Assembly: GCA_038043285.1 (NCBI GenBank)
Contig: JBBTCJ010000030.1
Coordinates: 1 to 29,057 of the forward strand
DNA: 29,057 nt
Source: JBBTCJ01 sp038043285
GTDB lineage: Bacteria; Planctomycetota; Phycisphaerae; UBA1845
Direction: 5' to 3'
The notes below the pieces were generated by a model. It made no database searches, was not told the DNA's origin, and saw only the letters and a list, made by a program, of their open reading frames with translations. How positions within the stretch are numbered: the first letter of the stretch is position 1; every line of letters starts with the position of its first letter. The position numbers were made by a program, and so were the translations under genes. Positions 13,334 through 21,075 of the stretch are shown here, piece after piece.

Positions 13334-14653
13334 GTGAAAGACGGCGTGAGACATCTCGTGGCGAGGCTTTCGGACGCCTGGGGCGCTCTGTGGGGCGGCG
13401 TGCCCGCGGGACGGGTGTACGCCTACGAGGCGCGGCTGGACGCGGGGCGCAGCGCCAGCACGCGGAGGCTGAGCTTCGAACGCATCGAGGCGATTCTCGA
13501 CTCGGCGCGCAGCGGCTACATCACCGAGGCGCTGGAGATGTTCGCGGAGATGGAGGCTCGCGACGCCAGGCTCAAGAGCGTCGCGGCGATCCGGCGGCTG
13601 GCGCTGACGGGTTTGGATTACGAGATCCTCTCCGCCGCCGAGGGCGGTGCGGGAATGGTCGACAAGTCGCTGGCCGACGAGGCGGCGGCGTACGTGCGCG
13701 AAACGCTCTCCGACCTGGGCGGGCAGTTCGCCCAGGCCCTGGAACACCTGGCCACGGCGATCGGACCGAACCTGGCGGTGTTGGAGATGGTCTGGGAGAA
13801 CGCCAGGCCGATTGCGCTTGTGGCGATCCCCAATCATCGCCTGACGATGGATCTCCAGAAAAGCCCGCACGTGCGGGTCATCACCGCGGGGAACGCGCAG
13901 GGGATCGAGACCGACGGCGCGAAGTGGGTGGTGCACGTGCCGCATGCGATCTCGGGCAGCCCGATTGATCGCAGCCTGGCAATCGCCCAGGTCTGGATAT
14001 GGCTGATCAAGAAACTGTCGCTGTCGGATTGGGCGACCTTCTGTGAGCTGTTCGGCATGCCATTGCGGATCGGAAAGTACCGTCCGGCCGCAAGCCCGGA
14101 GGAAAAGCGGCAGCTTTCGGACATGCTCAAGAATCTCGGCTCTGCGGGATGGGCGATGGTCAGCGAGGCGTCGGCGATCGAATTCGCCGAATCGAGCCAG
14201 CGGACGGCGGGGCCGTACGAGGCGATCCTCAACTTCTGCAACCGCGAACAGGCGGTGCTGTGGCTGGGCGGCAACCTGACGTCGGACACCACCGGCGGAA
14301 CGGGAACGTACGGCGCGGCGACGGTGCAGAACGAGGTGCGGGCGGACCTGCGCAACGACGACATCCAGCGCGAGGCGCGGACGGTGATGGGCCAGATCAT
14401 CGGACCGATGGTGGCGTTCAAGTTTCCCGGACGCAACGTTTCTCTGCCGATTTTCCGGCGGGTCAAGCCGGAAACCGTCGACCGCATCGCGGAGGCCAAT
14501 CTGTTTCGGGCGGCGCAGGCGGCGGGGGTGCGGATCCCGAAAGCCTGGGCCTACAAACGACTCAGCATTCCCGAGCCGGCGAACAACGAAGAGTCGCTGG
14601 AACCGGTGGAGGCGTTTGTGAGCGGAGTTGCGGAGACGGAGACGCCGGAATAG
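13334..14653 (+). CDS. Portal protein (Mu gp29-like, DUF935)
   Basis: Predicted 439 aa from GTG 13334, 8 nt after the terminase stop. It forms the dodecameric portal at one head vertex. Typical DUF935 features are visible: LDSARSGYITEALEMFAEMEARDARLKSVAAIRRLAL near 53-95, GPNLAVLEMVWEN, KWVVHVPHAISGSPIDRSLAIAQVWIWLIKKLSLSDWATFCELFGMPLRIGKY, and the C-terminal GTYGAATVQNEVRADLRNDDIQREARTV. Length and order fit the family and the frame is intact. It ends in TAG. Confidence 0.92.
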   Translation: MKDGVRHLVARLSDAWGALWGGVPAGRVYAYEARLDAGRSASTRRLSFERIEAILDSARSGYITEALEMFAEMEARDARLKSVAAIRRLALTGLDYEILSAAEGGAGMVDKSLADEAAAYVRETLSDLGGQFAQALEHLATAIGPNLAVLEMVWENARPIALVAIPNHRLTMDLQKSPHVRVITAGNAQGIETDGAKWVVHVPHAISGSPIDRSLAIAQVWIWLIKKLSLSDWATFCELFGMPLRIGKYRPAASPEEKRQLSDMLKNLGSAGWAMVSEASAIEFAESSQRTAGPYEAILNFCNREQAVLWLGGNLTSDTTGGTGTYGAATVQNEVRADLRNDDIQREARTVMGQIIGPMVAFKFPGRNVSLPIFRRVKPETVDRIAEANLFRAAQAAGVRIPKAWAYKRLSIPEPANNEESLEPVEAFVSGVAETETPE

Positions 14654-14662
14654 CGATGCGGA

Positions 14663-15694
14663 ATGAAGCCCCACAGGCAAACGCAGGTGCTGGCGGCGCT
14701 GGACCGGATGAGCGGGCGGACGTTCGCCGCGATCGGGAAAGACTACGCCCGGCAGACGATCGCGCCGTTGGTCGCGGCGATCGACGCGGAAAGCGCCGAG
14801 GCGGGGCGGCGGCGATTGGACGCGAAGCTGTTCCGGCAGATGGACGCGACGGCGCTGGCGAAGGCGTTGTGGCAGGCGGGGGTGCAGGCGGCGCTGGTGG
14901 GAAGGACCACGGCCACGCCGCGACGGGCGAGAGCGCAGGCCACGAATACCGCGGGCGGCGATTTCAGAATCGTGGCCTGCTCGATTGGGGCGCTGACGAC
15001 CAAGGACTTCACACCGAGGCCGCCGGAAGAGGCGCGGAAAAAGTTCCAGGAGAAAGCGGCGCTGACCTCGGAGGTCTTCGAGCGGCTCTCGGCGCAGGCG
15101 AAACAGCGGGCGTTTCGCATCGCGGGGGTGCACAAGGCGCGGCTGATTACGGCGGTGAAGCGGCGCATCGACGCCGCGATGAAACGAGGCAAGACCTGGG
15201 CGGAAGCGCGGAAGGAACTGGTAACGCTGTTCGACGCGGCGGGCGTGCCCAAGCCTACGCTGGCGCATCTGCGGCAGAACTTCGTGACCAACACGCAGCA
15301 GGCGTACAACGACGCGCGGCGGGAGGTGCTGGAGGAGGAACGAGAAACGTTCCCCTACTGGCAGTACCTGACGGTGGGCAACGGCACGGCGGGATACAAG
15401 GGCGTGCGGGCGGAGCACGCGGCGCTGCACAAGCTGGTGTTCCGGGCGGACGATCCGTTCTGGGACCGGCACTATCCGCCGTGGGGCTTCCACTGCCGGT
15501 GCACGGTGATCGCGCTGACGCCGGGGCAGGTCGCGGCGTTGAAGGTTTCGGTGCGCGACTTGAGGTACGTACGGAAGAAGCTGCGCATCGGGCCGGACGA
15601 GTCGTTCATCCGCGGGCGGCTGGATCTGCGGGGGATCGAGAAGGAGCTGCAAGAGGCGGTCCGCGAGATGATTGAGCGGGCGGAGAGCGCATGA
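14663..15694 (+). CDS. Minor head/morphogenesis protein (Mu gpF, gp30-like)
   Basis: Predicted 343 aa. The C-terminal phage_Mu_F domain is clear: helices KARLITAVKRRIDAAMKRGKTWAEARKEL, the region RQNFVTNTQQAYNDARREV, the conserved AEHAALHKLVF, and the ending YPPWGFHCRCTV at 271-282 with its H and C residues. In related phages this protein is injected or helps initiate capsid assembly next to the portal. The stop overlaps the next ATG as ATGA. The gap before it contains GATGCGGAATGAAG, similar to the GAATGNN heptamers. Confidence 0.9.
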   Translation: MKPHRQTQVLAALDRMSGRTFAAIGKDYARQTIAPLVAAIDAESAEAGRRRLDAKLFRQMDATALAKALWQAGVQAALVGRTTATPRRARAQATNTAGGDFRIVACSIGALTTKDFTPRPPEEARKKFQEKAALTSEVFERLSAQAKQRAFRIAGVHKARLITAVKRRIDAAMKRGKTWAEARKELVTLFDAAGVPKPTLAHLRQNFVTNTQQAYNDARREVLEEERETFPYWQYLTVGNGTAGYKGVRAEHAALHKLVFRADDPFWDRHYPPWGFHCRCTVIALTPGQVAALKVSVRDLRYVRKKLRIGPDESFIRGRLDLRGIEKELQEAVREMIERAESA

Positions 15695-16872
15695 AAGACA
15701 CACGAGCTTGCGTCGTGGAGATGGACAACGACGGATGGCACGCGGGCGAGCCGGCGTGGATTCGCCTGATCCCGTGCGGAACGGTCAATTCCGAGAACGG
15801 CGCCTTTCATTTCGACGACGGCGACGCCCGGCGAGTGATGGACGTGTTCGAGGACCGCGGCGTGGACATCGTGGTGGACTATCACCATGCATCGATGGAG
15901 CCGGGCGCCAACGCGGCGGCGGGATGGATCAAGAAGCTGGCGTTTCGGCGCGACGAGGGGCTGTACGGCTTGGTGCACTGGACGCAGAAGGCCTACGGTC
16001 TGCTGAAGGCGGGCGAATACCGATACCTGTCGCCGACGGTGTGGCTGGACCGCGAGACGAACCACGTCGTGCGGCTGGACAGCGTCGCGTTGACGCACAA
16101 ACCGGCGATCAAGGGCGGGATGCCGATCGCCGCCGAACGAACCAGGCCCATCGAAAGGGCCAAAATTGAGAAGGAGAATCATGCGATGGCGGAAGAGATG
16201 ATGACAGGGGATCCGAGCCTGCTGATCGGGCGGATCCTGCAAGCGCTGGATATCCAGCTCGAAACCACCGAGCTGATCCCGGCGCTTTCGGCGATTCTGG
16301 AGGCGGTGGGCAAGAAGAAGCCCGCCGCAAGCGAAGGCGGCGAGGAGGCCGAGGTGGCCAGCAGCGCGCGGAAGGCGCTGGGGCTGGCCGAGAAGGCCAA
16401 GGCCAGCGAGGTGGTGGTGGCGATCAACAGCCTGAAACAGGCCAGGGAGGGCGTGGGCACGACCGCCGAAAAGGTCAAGGCCCTGGAGGCATGGAAGGCG
16501 GAACGGGAAGCGGATGACCGGCTGACGCCGCACCTGAAGGCCAACAAGATCAACCCCAACAAAAAGGAGGACGTGGCCGTCTGCAAGAAGTTGGCTGCGG
16601 AAAATCCGGAGGCGTTCGAGCGGCTGATGTCGGAACGCACGCCGTACGTCGAGCCGGGGAAAACCATTCCGCCGGCGACGACGGGGGTGGGCGCGGGGAG
16701 GCGCGAGGATGAACTGATCGCCGACGCGGTCAAGGAGCATGGAAACAACTACGGCGAGGCGATGGTCGCCTTGCAGAGAAAACTGATGCGCCCGCACCTG
16801 GACGCGGGGATGGCGAACAAGGCGGCGCGGGTTCAGTGCGAGCGGGAATATCCGAGGATTTTCGCGGTCTGA
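15691..16872 (+). CDS. Prohead protease with scaffold domain (Mu gpI-like)
   Basis: Predicted 393 aa. The N-terminal 150 residues are the Mu I-type serine protease. VDYHHASMEPGANAAAGWIKKL (63-82) supplies the catalytic His and YRYLSPTVW (110-118) the likely Ser114. After a basic linker (150-165) comes a long helical, charged region (166-330, AEKVKALEAWKAERE and similar), the scaffold part, and a conserved tail. It processes the prohead and is itself cleaved. An internal start at 16186 would make the scaffold alone. Confidence 0.88.
   Translation: MKDTRACVVEMDNDGWHAGEPAWIRLIPCGTVNSENGAFHFDDGDARRVMDVFEDRGVDIVVDYHHASMEPGANAAAGWIKKLAFRRDEGLYGLVHWTQKAYGLLKAGEYRYLSPTVWLDRETNHVVRLDSVALTHKPAIKGGMPIAAERTRPIERAKIEKENHAMAEEMMTGDPSLLIGRILQALDIQLETTELIPALSAILEAVGKKKPAASEGGEEAEVASSARKALGLAEKAKASEVVVAINSLKQAREGVGTTAEKVKALEAWKAEREADDRLTPHLKANKINPNKKEDVAVCKKLAAENPEAFERLMSERTPYVEPGKTIPPATTGVGAGRREDELIADAVKEHGNNYGEAMVALQRKLMRPHLDAGMANKAARVQCEREYPRIFAV
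16186..16872 (+). CDS. Nested scaffold protein from an internal start (Mu gpZ-like)
   Basis: An ATG at codon 166 of the protease gene is preceded by AAGGAG (16171-16176) with 9-nt spacing, inside AATTGAGAAGGAGAATCATG. Initiation here gives 228 aa holding only the helical scaffold region. Mu itself makes scaffold protein Z from within gene I in this way. The site's quality and its position at the domain border support real use. Confidence 0.6.
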   Translation: MAEEMMTGDPSLLIGRILQALDIQLETTELIPALSAILEAVGKKKPAASEGGEEAEVASSARKALGLAEKAKASEVVVAINSLKQAREGVGTTAEKVKALEAWKAEREADDRLTPHLKANKINPNKKEDVAVCKKLAAENPEAFERLMSERTPYVEPGKTIPPATTGVGAGRREDELIADAVKEHGNNYGEAMVALQRKLMRPHLDAGMANKAARVQCEREYPRIFAV

Positions 16873-16932
16873 CCGCGGACGTTGGGCATCGAGCAAGGCA
16901 AGGACGCCAAACGGCGAACGAAAGGATCACGC

Positions 16933-17310
16933 ATGATTCAACAGACAAACACTCTTTCAAAGAGTTTCACGGCCGGCGGCGCGATCACCAAGAACGCGAT
17001 CGTGATGTTCGGCGCGGACGACAACACCGTTGTGGTGGCCACGGCGGCGACGGACAAACTGTTGGGCGTGGCGCTGGCGGCGGCCGCCTCGGGCGAACGC
17101 GTGGAGGTGCAGTTGCAGGGCGTCGCCGAGGTGGCGCTGGGCGGAACCGTCGCCCGCGGCGCCGACGTCCCCTCCGGCGCCGCGGGCGTCGGGGGGGCGC
17201 TGGCGGCGGCCATCCCCATCAAATCCAGCGTGGGCCGGGCGATGGCCAGCGGCGTATCGGGGGACATTATTCCCGTGGCGCTGTCGGTCTGGTCGGCGGT
17301 GACTGCGTAA
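16933..17310 (+). CDS. Capsid decoration/cement protein (DUF2190-like)
   Basis: Predicted 125 aa of small residues and beta-strand pattern (AGGAITKNAIVMFGADDNTVVVATAATDKLLGVALAAAASGERVEVQLQGVAEVALGGTVARGADV). The 'LLGVA...GERV.VQ..GVAEV..GGTVARG..' run is typical of the DUF2190 cement proteins that bind capsid threefold sites. AAAGGATCACGC precedes the ATG. It sits between protease/scaffold and major capsid, the usual decoration-protein slot. Confidence 0.85.
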   Translation: MIQQTNTLSKSFTAGGAITKNAIVMFGADDNTVVVATAATDKLLGVALAAAASGERVEVQLQGVAEVALGGTVARGADVPSGAAGVGGALAAAIPIKSSVGRAMASGVSGDIIPVALSVWSAVTA

Positions 17311-17318
17311 GCAAATTA

Positions 17319-17356
17319 CCCCGCAACCGGGGCCTTTGGGTGCGGCATGAAGCCGC
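17319..17356 (+). promoter_or_regulatory. Two small hairpins before the major capsid gene
   Basis: CCCCG-CAAC-CGGGG (17319-17332) and GCGGC-ATGAA-GCCGC (17342-17356) lie in the 70-nt gap upstream of the capsid gene. They may stabilise a processed capsid message or act as a weak terminator; neither has a following T-run. Confidence 0.4.
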
Positions 17357-17380
17357 TATCTAACTCTGAAAGGACTCACG

Positions 17381-18373
17381 ATGGCACAACCAACTGCCGT
17401 ATCATTTTCGCCGGGTCTGACCAGGATCGCCGTGGAGTATCAGAACAAACAGTTCATCGCGGACCGCGTGTTGCCGCCCATGCCGCATTCGGCGAAGTCG
17501 GGCAAGTACAAGTCGTATAGCGTCTACGATGAATTCGGGATCGAGGGAGGCCTGATCGGTCCGACGGCGCAGGCGGACGAGATGGATTTTGACGTGACCG
17601 AGACGGCGTTCGCGATGGACGATTTCGGGATCGTCGGCTGGGTTTCTCAGCAGGCGATCGACAATGCGGACGCGCCGATCGCGCCGATGGACGCGACGAC
17701 GCGGAAGGTCACGCGGAAGGTGCTGCGCATCCGCGAGCGACGCGTGGCGCAGGCGGTGCTGAACACCAACAACTACGCTGCTGGGAACAAGCTCGACGTG
17801 GCCGGGGCGTGGGCGACGGTTTCGACGGACGCCTGGTCGCAACTGCTGACGGCGATGGACGCGTGCGCGGCGCCGCCCAACGTGCTGGTGATGGACCTGG
17901 CCACCTTCCGGGCGTTGCAGAAGAACACCACGATCCTGTCGGCCATCAAGGGGACGCTGGCTCCACAGTTCATCGAGCAGGCAAGCGGGCCGGCGAAGAC
18001 CGGCTCGCCGACGATCTCGGACGCGGTGTTCTGCCCGGCGCTGGCGGCGGCGTTGGGCGTGGATCGGGTGATGATCGGCGCGGCGTGGTACGCCAGCAGC
18101 AAGAAAGGGCAGGCGCTGACGAAGGCCCGCATCTGGGACCTGCCCAACGCGACGAAGGGTGGTGCGGCCTTCCTGCGGGTGGCCCAGGACCAGGTCGAGG
18201 ACGTGGTCTGGGGCATGCAGCTGATGTGGAAGGATCCGCTGCGGGTGCTGAGCTGGTTTGATCCCAACCGCGGGGCCGACGGCAGTCAGGCGATCAAGGT
18301 CGTGGAGACGACCAAGACCGTGCTTGTCGCCAACGATGCCGGTTACTTGTTCCAAGACACGCTGCTGACGTAA
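17381..18373 (+). CDS. Major capsid protein (HK97 fold expected)
   Basis: Predicted 330 aa. It follows the decoration protein and has the features of Mu-like coat proteins: an N-terminal segment VEYQNKQFIADRVLPPMPHSAKSGKYKSYSVYDEF, a spine-helix region ATTRKVTRKVLRIRERRVAQAVLN, the A-domain motif NVLVMDLATFRAL, and late strands VEDVVWGMQLMWKDPLRVLSWFDP. A strong GAAAGGA ribosome site precedes ATG 17381. It forms the icosahedral shell. The gene is intact. Confidence 0.88.
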   Translation: MAQPTAVSFSPGLTRIAVEYQNKQFIADRVLPPMPHSAKSGKYKSYSVYDEFGIEGGLIGPTAQADEMDFDVTETAFAMDDFGIVGWVSQQAIDNADAPIAPMDATTRKVTRKVLRIRERRVAQAVLNTNNYAAGNKLDVAGAWATVSTDAWSQLLTAMDACAAPPNVLVMDLATFRALQKNTTILSAIKGTLAPQFIEQASGPAKTGSPTISDAVFCPALAAALGVDRVMIGAAWYASSKKGQALTKARIWDLPNATKGGAAFLRVAQDQVEDVVWGMQLMWKDPLRVLSWFDPNRGADGSQAIKVVETTKTVLVANDAGYLFQDTLLT

Positions 18374-18403
18374 CCACTGGCGGACGAGCCGGAAGGGGCG
18401 GTG

Positions 18404-18838
18404 ATGGGTTATCTCGTCAATCAGGACATCATCGACCGCGTGGGGAACGCGCGCGCGGTGCAGCTCACTTCGGACAGCGGGAGCACGGTCAACACCGCGG
18501 TGCTGGACGAGGTGCGGTAGGCGGCGGAGGGCGAGGTGAACGGATACCTCGCCCGGCGCTACGCTACGCCGGTGGACCTGACGACGCACGCGGACCTCGC
18601 CGCGACGCTGAAGAGCTTCACGCTGGACGTGGCGACGTATCGCCTGGCGCAGCGACGGCCGCCGATCGCGGAGGCGATCGTCAAGGCGCGACAGGACGCG
18701 ATCGAGTGGCTGACCAAGGTCAGCCAGGGAACGATCGTCCTGCCCGCGGCGGCAACGCCGGCGAGCACGAGCAGCGACGACCCGAAGCCGGCGTGGGGCA
18801 GCAGCGAGCAGAACGCGGCGAAGCTGCGGGAATTGTGA
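18404..18838 (+). pseudogene. gp36-like head-tail connector (DUF1320) interrupted by an in-frame amber codon
   Basis: ATG 18404 opens MGYLVNQDIIDRVGNARAVQLTSDSG...AVLDEVR, then TAG at 18518-18520, then the same frame continues AAEGEVNGYLARRYATP...LAATLKSFTLDVATYRLAQRRPP to a TGA at 18836-18838. The two parts together give a complete DUF1320 protein of about 143 residues plus the amber position; the family's motif ...GYLAxRY... lies 9 residues past it. No shift of frame is needed. CAG or GAG to TAG is a one-base change. Other genes in the window end in TAG, so general reassignment is unlikely. A GTG at 18536 could restart translation but would lose the N-terminal 44 residues. Confidence 0.8.
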
Positions 18839-18865
18839 GATGGAGAATGCGGAATGGTGAATGTG
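18838..18865. repeat. Heptamer repeat, three to four units (GAATGNN type)
   Basis: AGATGGA, GAATGCG, GAATGGT, GAATGTG follow the connector gene's stop, the same family as at 11503-11537. The gap to the next start at 18909 holds nothing else recognisable. Confidence 0.7.
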
Positions 18866-18908
18866 GCGGACGCGGTGCTCTTGTTGGTCGTTCAATCGGA
18901 AAGCGGCA

Positions 18909-19592
18909 ATGCCTTCAGGACTGAACATCAGGACGCGGCTGGACCTGAGCGGGGATCGAGACCTGTTCACGCGGGTGTCGAAGGCCTTTCGGAACCCGCG
19001 CGACCTGATGCGCAAGATCGGGGTGCTGGGGATGAGCTCGGCGGTGAGGCGACTGCAATCGCAGATCGCGGCGCGGCCGGACACCCTCAGCAGCGGCAGG
19101 CTGATGGCCTCGCTGACGGTCGCGCGGGACGGCGGGAGTCGATCGGCGGAGACGATCTTCGACCTCTCGGACCAGGCGGTGGAGATCGGCAGCCACGTGC
19201 GCTACGCGGCGCAGCGGCAGTACGGCGGGATCATCCTGCCGGTCCACGCCAGGGCGCTGGCCATTCCACTGACCGACCGGTTGAAACGCGACGGCATCGG
19301 ACCCAGGGAGGCGGACCCGTCGGGGAAGCTGCTGCGCTTCCAGCCGATTCTGCGGCCGACCAAACCCAACGTGGTGGGACTGCTGATCGACGACGGCGGG
19401 GAGATCCAGGTGCGCGATCGGCGGGGAAGGATGAAGACCCGGAGGCTGGGCGGCACGGCGTATGGGCCGGGGCCGCTGTACGTGCTGGCGTACTGGGTCA
19501 GGCAAGACCCCCGCCCGTTCTTGTACTGGGACGAAGAGGACCTGGCGGTGATTCGCAACGAACTGATCCCCCAATGGCTGGAAGGCAAGTAG
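18909..19592 (+). CDS. Virion morphogenesis / tail completion protein (Mu gpG-like)
   Basis: Predicted 227 aa from ATG 18909; the upstream part of the open frame is repeat-derived. The N-terminus FTRVSKAFRNPRDLMRKIGVLGMSSAVRRLQSQIA and the end ARALAIPLTD...YVLAYWVRQDPRPFLYWDEEDLAVIRNELIPQWLEG fit the Mu-type virion morphogenesis family, where the conserved 'RPFL' precedes the last helix. It would join tail to head with the gp36- and DUF1834-type proteins on each side. It is longer than many members through an inserted strand region near 130-180. Confidence 0.75.
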   Translation: MPSGLNIRTRLDLSGDRDLFTRVSKAFRNPRDLMRKIGVLGMSSAVRRLQSQIAARPDTLSSGRLMASLTVARDGGSRSAETIFDLSDQAVEIGSHVRYAAQRQYGGIILPVHARALAIPLTDRLKRDGIGPREADPSGKLLRFQPILRPTKPNVVGLLIDDGGEIQVRDRRGRMKTRRLGGTAYGPGPLYVLAYWVRQDPRPFLYWDEEDLAVIRNELIPQWLEGK

Positions 19593-19613
19593 GAACGCGG
19601 AACGGAGTCGAAC

Positions 19614-20096
19614 GTGCCCAACGACGGATCGCTGGCCTCCAAGACCGAGCAGTGGATCGCCGACCAGGTGGCGGCGCTCACGCAGTTCGCCGACGGGACG
19701 GTGGAGGTCTATCCGGGATCGACGCACCCGGACGGGCAGCAGGTCATCGACGAGATGCTGGCCAACCGCAGCCCGTACTGCACGGTGCTGTTCTCCGGCG
19801 ACGTGCCTATCCCGCTGGAAGAGGGACAATCGGCCTACGAGCCGACGTATGAACTGTACGTGGCGATCCAGAACGAGCGACAGGGGTCGGCGAGGAAGGG
19901 CGACGGGACGACGCCGGGGACGAACCTGATCCGCGACCTGTTGCGGAACGCCTTGCACGACAAGTACCCGAATCAGACGGCCAACGGGTTTTACACCGAC
20001 CGGACGGAGTTCCGCGGGGCGCGGATCGCGTTTCAACGGGCGGACGCGTTCGTGATGCTGGCGACGTGCGTGGTGCGGGAAAGCCCGGCGGCGTGA
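19614..20096 (+). CDS. Tail terminator-like protein (DUF1834, Mu gpJ/gp37 position)
   Basis: Predicted 160 aa, starting at GTG 19614. It begins with a helix (KTEQWIADQVAALTQF), then the strand FADGTVEVYPGS and PTYELYVAIQNER...GTNLIRDLLRNALHDKYPN...YTDRTEFRGARIAFQRADAFVMLATCVVRE, a layout of phage tail terminators and DUF1834 proteins that cap the tail tube. Order (gpG-like, this, tube) supports the call. Confidence 0.72.
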   Translation: MPNDGSLASKTEQWIADQVAALTQFADGTVEVYPGSTHPDGQQVIDEMLANRSPYCTVLFSGDVPIPLEEGQSAYEPTYELYVAIQNERQGSARKGDGTTPGTNLIRDLLRNALHDKYPNQTANGFYTDRTEFRGARIAFQRADAFVMLATCVVRESPAA

Positions 20097-20114
20097 TGGG
20101 AGATTGAAAAAGCG

Positions 20115-21020
20115 ATGGCGAATCAAAGGACGTTCCTGGCGCAGGGGTTGAGCCTCAACGGCGTGGCGGTCGGGGGACTGAGTACGCTGGGTTTCTCGGG
20201 ACGATTCGGCGCGATCCGCGGGCGGCCCGACGGGGCCGTGGCGGTCGAAGAAGTCTCGCGCGCGGGGCTGAGCGTGGGCTTCTCGATGGATTGCGCGGAC
20301 GTGACCGCGGTCAATGCGATATTGGCGGCGGCGAAGGCGGACACGGTGTTCTATGCCAAGGAATCGGGCATCGCCACGTTCCATAAGTATACGATCCCCA
20401 GCGGTACGGCGTGGATCGTGGTTGGCAGTATGAACGTGTCGTTGAGCGCATCGTCGGACGGACAGTTGAGTTGCGGGGGGAAGATGAGTTTTCTGGACGG
20501 CAGCAAGACGCTGGCCAATGCGATCTCACTGGTGGCGGCGCAAGTGGCGCCGACGTTGGTGCATCCGATTCGGCTCGCTTATCCCAATGCGGCGTCGTTT
20601 GATCCAGAGGGTACCCCAGTCGCGATCTCGCCGAAGCATACTTCGGCGGTTTCGCTCTCGCTGAATGGCGAGATCATTGAGGACTTCGCGGACAACGACA
20701 TCAGCGCGGTGGCGGACTTGATCGGCTGGGGGCCCCTGGAGGTGAGCTGGACGTTTCGTGACGCAAGTGTGGACGCGTCGTCGAACCTGGCCGCGAAGCT
20801 GGTGGACTCGGGGTATGGGGTCCTGTCGGTCCCACTAGTCGCCCTGGGCGGCCAGACCGCCAAGACGCTCACGGCTAACAATCTGCTCTGGACGGGCGTC
20901 GAGCAGCGCGATCAGAAGGGATACAGCGAGTTCACGCTGCGGGGAGAAGCCGGCTGGCGAAAGGGCGATGGGACCGTGTACACGATGAATGGTACAACGA
21001 AGCTGTTTTCGTTCGCGTAG
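20115..21020 (+). CDS. Major tail tube protein
   Basis: Predicted 301 aa, beta-rich, in two similar halves (about 1-150 and 150-301), as in tail tube proteins with a duplicated or extra domain. The pattern includes SRAGLSVGFSMDCADVTAVNAIL, MNVSLSASSDGQLSCGGKMSFLDG and, in the second half, TSAVSLSLNGEIIEDFADNDISAVADL and WTGVEQRDQKGYSEFTLRGEAGW. It lies between the terminator and the tape measure, where the tube gene is expected. No sheath precedes it, so the tail should be non-contractile. Confidence 0.72.
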   Translation: MANQRTFLAQGLSLNGVAVGGLSTLGFSGRFGAIRGRPDGAVAVEEVSRAGLSVGFSMDCADVTAVNAILAAAKADTVFYAKESGIATFHKYTIPSGTAWIVVGSMNVSLSASSDGQLSCGGKMSFLDGSKTLANAISLVAAQVAPTLVHPIRLAYPNAASFDPEGTPVAISPKHTSAVSLSLNGEIIEDFADNDISAVADLIGWGPLEVSWTFRDASVDASSNLAAKLVDSGYGVLSVPLVALGGQTAKTLTANNLLWTGVEQRDQKGYSEFTLRGEAGWRKGDGTVYTMNGTTKLFSFA

Positions 21021-21036
21021 GCAATGCCCACCCTAC
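21017..21036. repeat. Diverged hairpin repeat at the tube gene end
   Basis: GTAGGCAATGCCCACCCTAC overlaps the TAG stop of the tube gene. It has GTAGG/CCTAC outer arms and a core close to the GGTGGGCGATGCCCACC family. Confidence 0.6.
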
Positions 21037-21075
21037 AGGACAAAAACCAAACTGCCCACCCAACGAGAACGGAGC

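Noticed and set aside
13088..15703. Very long open frame (871 codons) on the minus strand opposite the portal and head genes
   Set aside because: It is antisense to well-supported terminase, portal and F-like genes, is rich in Arg/Pro/His as expected of a shadow in GC-rich DNA, and has no domain.
18404..18838. Global reassignment of TAG to an amino acid
   Set aside because: Terminase, portal, virion morphogenesis, tail tube and winged-helix genes all end naturally at TAG at the family's expected length.
17402..19084. Long minus-strand open frame (560 codons) opposite the capsid and connector genes
   Set aside because: Same reasoning: antisense to recognised genes, Arg/His-rich, without a ribosome site or domain.
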